52,813 nt of DNA, taken from positions 1-52,813 of the forward strand of contig NZ_JBHUEM010000023.1 in the NCBI RefSeq assembly GCF_042680805.1. Reading direction: 5' to 3'. The notes under the pieces were generated by a model. It worked only from the letters and a program-made list of their open reading frames with translations. It was not told the DNA's origin and did not search any database. Positions 50,305 through 52,813 of the stretch are shown piece after piece (position 1 is the first letter of the stretch; each line of letters opens with the position of its first letter). The position numbers and the translations under genes are program-made. Source of the DNA: Bacillus_CJ salitolerans. Lineage in GTDB: Bacteria > Bacillota > Bacilli > Bacillales > SA4.

Positions 50305-50811
50305 TTATCCACTTTGAATTTCAAAACAGAAATAACCAAAAGGTAAATCGACTTCTTTTAATTTCATTTCTGACTTTGCTACATTCATCATTATGGGTAG
50401 AAGTTCTCTTAAACTTTCCTTGTATTTTTCAAGAGCAATTTTATAAGAAGTTACATCGTCTTTTTGACATAAAGGATATAATATTGAACCTAATCTCAAA
50501 TCGTTAAGTGTTCGTTGGGTATCTGGAACATCAAGACAATCTATAATATGTTCCTTCTGGATTTTCTCGTCAAACCAATCTCTGCATTCTATAAAAAACA
50601 TATATTCTTCAAACTCAATTTGACTATCCAATTGTTCATTTATATAAAATGGTGTAATTCTTACAAAATCGGTAGTTGAATTAGAACTAATAATTTCATC
50701 CAATATACCTACTAATCCTGAAATTGTAGGGTAATATCTATATTTTCCATTATAATAAGCAGTATTGTTATAAACTATTTCATTAATCTTTCCACTTTTA
50801 TTTAGTAACAT
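50305..50811 (-). CDS. Hypothetical protein (168 aa)
   Basis: A soluble 168-residue protein with no signal peptide or membrane helix. An N-terminal strand region (NKSGKINEIVYNNTAYYNGK) is followed by LVGILDEIISS and an acidic helical part, ending LPFGYFCFEIQ. The composition and size recall immunity-type proteins found in bacterial cassette regions, but I cannot assign a family. ATG 50811 has no strong ribosome site (AGATAT upstream). Repeats R3 and R2 bracket it. Confidence 0.6.
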   Translation of the reverse strand: MLLNKSGKINEIVYNNTAYYNGKYRYYPTISGLVGILDEIISSNSTTDFVRITPFYINEQLDSQIEFEEYMFFIECRDWFDEKIQKEHIIDCLDVPDTQRTLNDLRLGSILYPLCQKDDVTSYKIALEKYKESLRELLPIMMNVAKSEMKLKEVDLPFGYFCFEIQSG

Positions 50812-50903
50812 ATATCTTTACACCTACTTCTTCAGTCCATTTAAGTAAGAATTATTTTATCTTTTCTTCTTACACTAACCCGCCTCGAATAGTAAAGTAA
50901 GCG

Positions 50904-50940
50904 TTCCTGCTTGTTCCAGAAACGCCCCCAATAGTTTAAG
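50904..50940 (-). repeat. GGGGGC-core repeat R3
   Basis: On the minus strand: CTTAAACTATTGGGGGCG, then TTTCTGGAACAAGCAGGAA. It lies 93 bases upstream of the 168-aa gene. Confidence 0.75.
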
Positions 50941-51067
50941 TGAGAATCTTTACATACTGCCTTCTTTAAATTATTGTTTTGAGGTTATTCTCTTTCTTTC
51001 ACTACATCTGTAATAATTTCCCTATACTTTTAATAGGTATTTTATTACATAGGGAGGTGGTCAAGTA

Positions 51068-51583
51068 GTGCGTAAAAGCCGATTTGCAGTTTCGATTTTA
51101 TTTTTCATTTGCATTGCTGGATGTTCATCATCAAACATAAAACTAAATAATCGAGATAATCTATCTAATCATTCGGACATTATTTCTTCTGTGGCTTACA
51201 TTAGTGCAGAGAACGCTTTAGTATTTAATGGTTACAGTAAGAATTGGGAGATTACCTATGTCGCACACATAAATGAAAAAGGCGAAAATTGGTATGTGAA
51301 AGTTATTAGGTATAAAGGAAAACCTGATAAGTCATTATACACATACGAACCAAATGGGGATGAACCCCCTATTTACTACACCATCAATAAACCCTTTGGT
51401 AAAACTAGTAGCAAAACTGCGTTATTAAAAGATAACACATCATATAATAGAGGTTATACCTGTTGTTCTAATAAGATAAATCAAAACACTACCTTACAAG
51501 CAACTGTTAAATGGAAAGGGAAAGAAGAAAAACTCGTGCTGACTTTTGTTGAGCCTAGTAAAATAGAACCTTTTATAAATTAA
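51068..51583 (+). CDS. Lipoprotein of unknown function (171 aa)
   Basis: A 171-residue lipoprotein. The signal peptide is RFAVSILFFICIAGC, with lipobox IAGC at about residue 19. The mature part has beta-rich segments (WEITYVAHINEKGENWYVKV; TTLQATVKWKGKEEKLVLTF) and a single CC pair. It resembles no family I know. It starts at GTG with GGGAGGTGG upstream. It is the only gene of the array on the plus strand, and a degenerate repeat (R6) starts at its stop. Confidence 0.7.
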   Translation: MRKSRFAVSILFFICIAGCSSSNIKLNNRDNLSNHSDIISSVAYISAENALVFNGYSKNWEITYVAHINEKGENWYVKVIRYKGKPDKSLYTYEPNGDEPPIYYTINKPFGKTSSKTALLKDNTSYNRGYTCCSNKINQNTTLQATVKWKGKEEKLVLTFVEPSKIEPFIN

Positions 51584-51612
51584 CTTTTCAACAACCGCAC
51601 CGCATAGTTGAA
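51584..51612 (-). repeat. GGGGGC-type repeat R6 (degenerate)
   Basis: On the minus strand: TTCAACTATGCGGTGCGGTT, then GTTGAAAAG. It aligns with R4 through CAACTA / AACTA, the G-rich core and TTGAA. It is the weakest copy but keeps order and orientation. Confidence 0.45.
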
Positions 51613-51628
51613 ATTTAAATTTACCATT

Positions 51629-51862
51629 TCACTTAAAGAACCCATATACTATTGCGAATAGCACTAATACAATCGAAAAAACATAAATTCCTATCATAAA
51701 ATAACCAGTATGTTTTGCTTTTTTCGGTAAATTTTTCTTATCAAATTCAAGGGAACCATCAATTTTCTCAAAATGGTCTATTACATCATTAACCGGTTTC
51801 TTTCTTTTAGGTTCGTTATCCAAAGTTATCCCTCCATCACTTAACTGCCTCTTTACTTCCAT
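51629..51862 (-). CDS. Hypothetical single-pass membrane protein (77 aa)
   Basis: A 77-residue protein: a hydrophilic N-terminal part (MEVKRQLSDGGITLDNEPKR) and one C-terminal membrane helix (YFMIGIYVFSIVLVLFAIVY) with a short end. The tail-anchored arrangement puts the soluble part in the cytoplasm. It lies between repeats R4 and R6. No family is recognised. Confidence 0.55.
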   Translation of the reverse strand: MEVKRQLSDGGITLDNEPKRKKPVNDVIDHFEKIDGSLEFDKKNLPKKAKHTGYFMIGIYVFSIVLVLFAIVYGFFK

Positions 51863-51920
51863 TGGGGCAATCCCTTTTCCTTCCTCATCAAATAAAGATC
51901 AGCAGCTGCTGATCTTATTT

Positions 51921-51953
51921 CTCTTATTCAAGAAGTGCCCCCTTTAGTTTAAG
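51921..51953 (-). repeat. GGGGGC-core repeat R4
   Basis: On the minus strand: CTTAAACTAAAGGGGGCAC, then TTCTTGAATAAGAG. It matches R2 most closely. It lies between the MazF-type gene and the 77-aa gene. Confidence 0.75.
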
Positions 51954-52036
51954 TACATTTCTTCACAATTTCTAGTGTAAATATTTCTGTCATTAAAAAA
52001 TGAGACCACTCTATAGTCCCATTATCTATGTTTTAA

Positions 52037-52375
52037 TTATTTTATTAATGCATTTAGTTTTGCTTGAACATCTTTTAATACCTCAGTGTTCACTTTTCCA
52101 AACTTTTTTCTGACAATATTTTTAGATAGTGTGTAAACTTTATCTGCTCTAACTGCAGATGTTGTTTTGAGTGTACCCTCATCTAAGTTAGCTTCTTCAA
52201 TAACTACTGAATAGTCAAGATCTCTCAACTGAGATGTAATAGCGACAACAACAATATCTTCAGTAATTTTGTTATAATCATCATTTGATATAATTAACAC
52301 AGGGCGTTGTTTTCTATTTGTTAGGTCACTAAACGGGACTAGAATTAAAACAATGTCACCCTGATTATACATCAT
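52037..52375 (-). CDS. MazF/PemK-type mRNA interferase toxin
   Basis: A 112-residue toxin of the PemK/MazF family that cleaves RNA. The N-terminal strand-loop YNQGDIVLILVPFSD and KQRPVLIISNDDYN are hallmark segments, and TSAVRADKVYTLSKNIV forms the second half of the active groove. It starts at ATG 52375 or 52372, inside the end of the antitoxin gene (about 10-base overlap), giving tight translational coupling. Confidence 0.85.
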   Translation of the reverse strand: MMYNQGDIVLILVPFSDLTNRKQRPVLIISNDDYNKITEDIVVVAITSQLRDLDYSVVIEEANLDEGTLKTTSAVRADKVYTLSKNIVRKKFGKVNTEVLKDVQAKLNALIK

Positions 52376-52562
52376 TCCAAATCTCATCATCTATTTCATT
52401 GTCCCAAAAATCCAGGCTGCTTTCACTAGCCTTAGTTAAATCCTTAGACAAGCTTCTTTCTTTATTTGCCTTTAAGTATTCAGCAAAGTCTAAGATTTTA
52501 TCTACCTCTTGTTCAGGAATCTCATCAATAATTTTAAGTAAACGCTCTTTGGCAGTATTCAT
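52365..52562 (-). CDS. Antitoxin partner of the MazF-type toxin
   Basis: A 65-residue protein. The helical N-terminal part NTAKERLLKIIDEIPEQEVD, then KILDFAEYLK resembles DUF2281-type antitoxins, and the acidic C-terminus (SLDFWDNEIDDEIWNDV) is the usual toxin-wrapping tail. GGTGGGTGACC precedes ATG 52562. TATAAT is found about 40 bases upstream (52599-52604 on the minus strand). The order antitoxin-toxin supports auto-repression by the pair. Confidence 0.78.
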   Translation of the reverse strand: MNTAKERLLKIIDEIPEQEVDKILDFAEYLKANKERSLSKDLTKASESSLDFWDNEIDDEIWNDV

Positions 52563-52721
52563 TGTGGTCACCCACCTTTTCATGAATGGTTTCTTATATT
52601 ATATCACTTTTATTTTTATGAAACTATATACACCCATGACAATAAATTACTATAGAAACCAAATCTGTCTTAATTTCAGAATCATCGTCCTGTCATACTT
52701 GTTGTTCTCTTGTTCATACAG

Positions 52722-52813
52722 ATAGGTAAAGGTTTGACATTATCTCCCCCTTTTCCCCCTGTTCACACCGTACATGCGACTTTCACCGCATACGGCGTTC
52801 CAACTAATCTAAT
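52722..52813 (-). mobile_element. 3' end of a group II intron (domains V and VI)
   Basis: Read on the minus strand, the window edge shows CGCCGTATGCGGTGAAAG followed by TCGCATGTACGGTG. This is a domain V hairpin with the CGC triad and a two-base bulge, as in bacterial (class C-like) group II introns. Domain VI and the typical 3' end TTTACCTAT follow, ending at 52722. The reverse-transcriptase gene and the 5' end should lie beyond the window to the right. It inserted next to the toxin-antitoxin pair. Confidence 0.8.

Overview
The window looks like chromosomal DNA from an endospore-forming member of the Bacillaceae. The DNA is AT-rich, ribosome sites are AGGAGG-type, TTG and GTG starts are common, and spore genes (yunB, lytH, yutC, yutH) are present. 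From memory of Bacillus subtilis, the backbone keeps the order of its sufBCDSU / yunA-F / yutB-M / hom-thrCB / dapF / yumBC / yuiA-E region. I cannot name the genus or species from sequence alone. No rRNA, tRNA or CRISPR array was seen.

Layout. 1-1.2 kb holds the end of a 21-bp heptad repeat, a carboxymuconolactone-decarboxylase-like gene and a small unknown gene. 1.8-7.1 kb is the SUF iron-sulfur assembly set: sufC, D, S and U tightly packed, then sufB after a 153-bp gap. 7.2-11.1 kb holds a DoxX-like membrane protein and yunF, yunE, yunD, yunC. 11.2-14.5 kb holds an HD-GYP phosphodiesterase and a self-contained efflux operon (small YrzI-type gene, MFS pump, TetR regulator) with three operator-like palindromes in front. 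14.6-15.4 kb is yunB. 15.5-23.3 kb is an accessory block between yunB and lytH. It carries an HTH/F1-ATPase-beta-like fusion protein with a DUF1992 partner, an esterase remnant, a Nudix hydrolase, an NTF2-fold protein, a phosphotransferase with an attenuator-like leader, a VanW protein and an NSS transporter with its small subunit. 23.4-49 kb is conserved core: lytH, lipA, yutC-H, hom-thrC-thrB, yutI, yuzD, yutJ, yuzB, dapF, yutM, yumC, yumB, yuiA-D and pepA, with a few extra genes (EAL protein, Nudix, a cobalamin-binding-like protein, DUF309, DUF2225, DUF3055).

49-52.8 kb is an accessory tail. Short orphan genes are each separated by a same-oriented repeat of about 30 bp with a GGGGGC core (read on the minus strand). 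This resembles an array of single-gene cassettes. Beyond it lie a MazEF-type toxin-antitoxin pair and, at the window edge, the 3' end of a group II intron on the minus strand.

Functional links. SUF genes, yutI and yutM all handle iron-sulfur clusters, and LipA consumes them. YumC, YumB and YutJ are flavin redox enzymes, and a Rex-like operator precedes yumB. hom-thrC-thrB and dapF belong to the aspartate amino-acid family. Five copies of a 120-220 bp dispersed structured repeat sit in intergenic gaps. The most unusual items are the HTH-F1beta fusion with nested palindromes around its -10 box, the repeat-bounded cassette array, and the leader upstream of the phosphotransferase gene.
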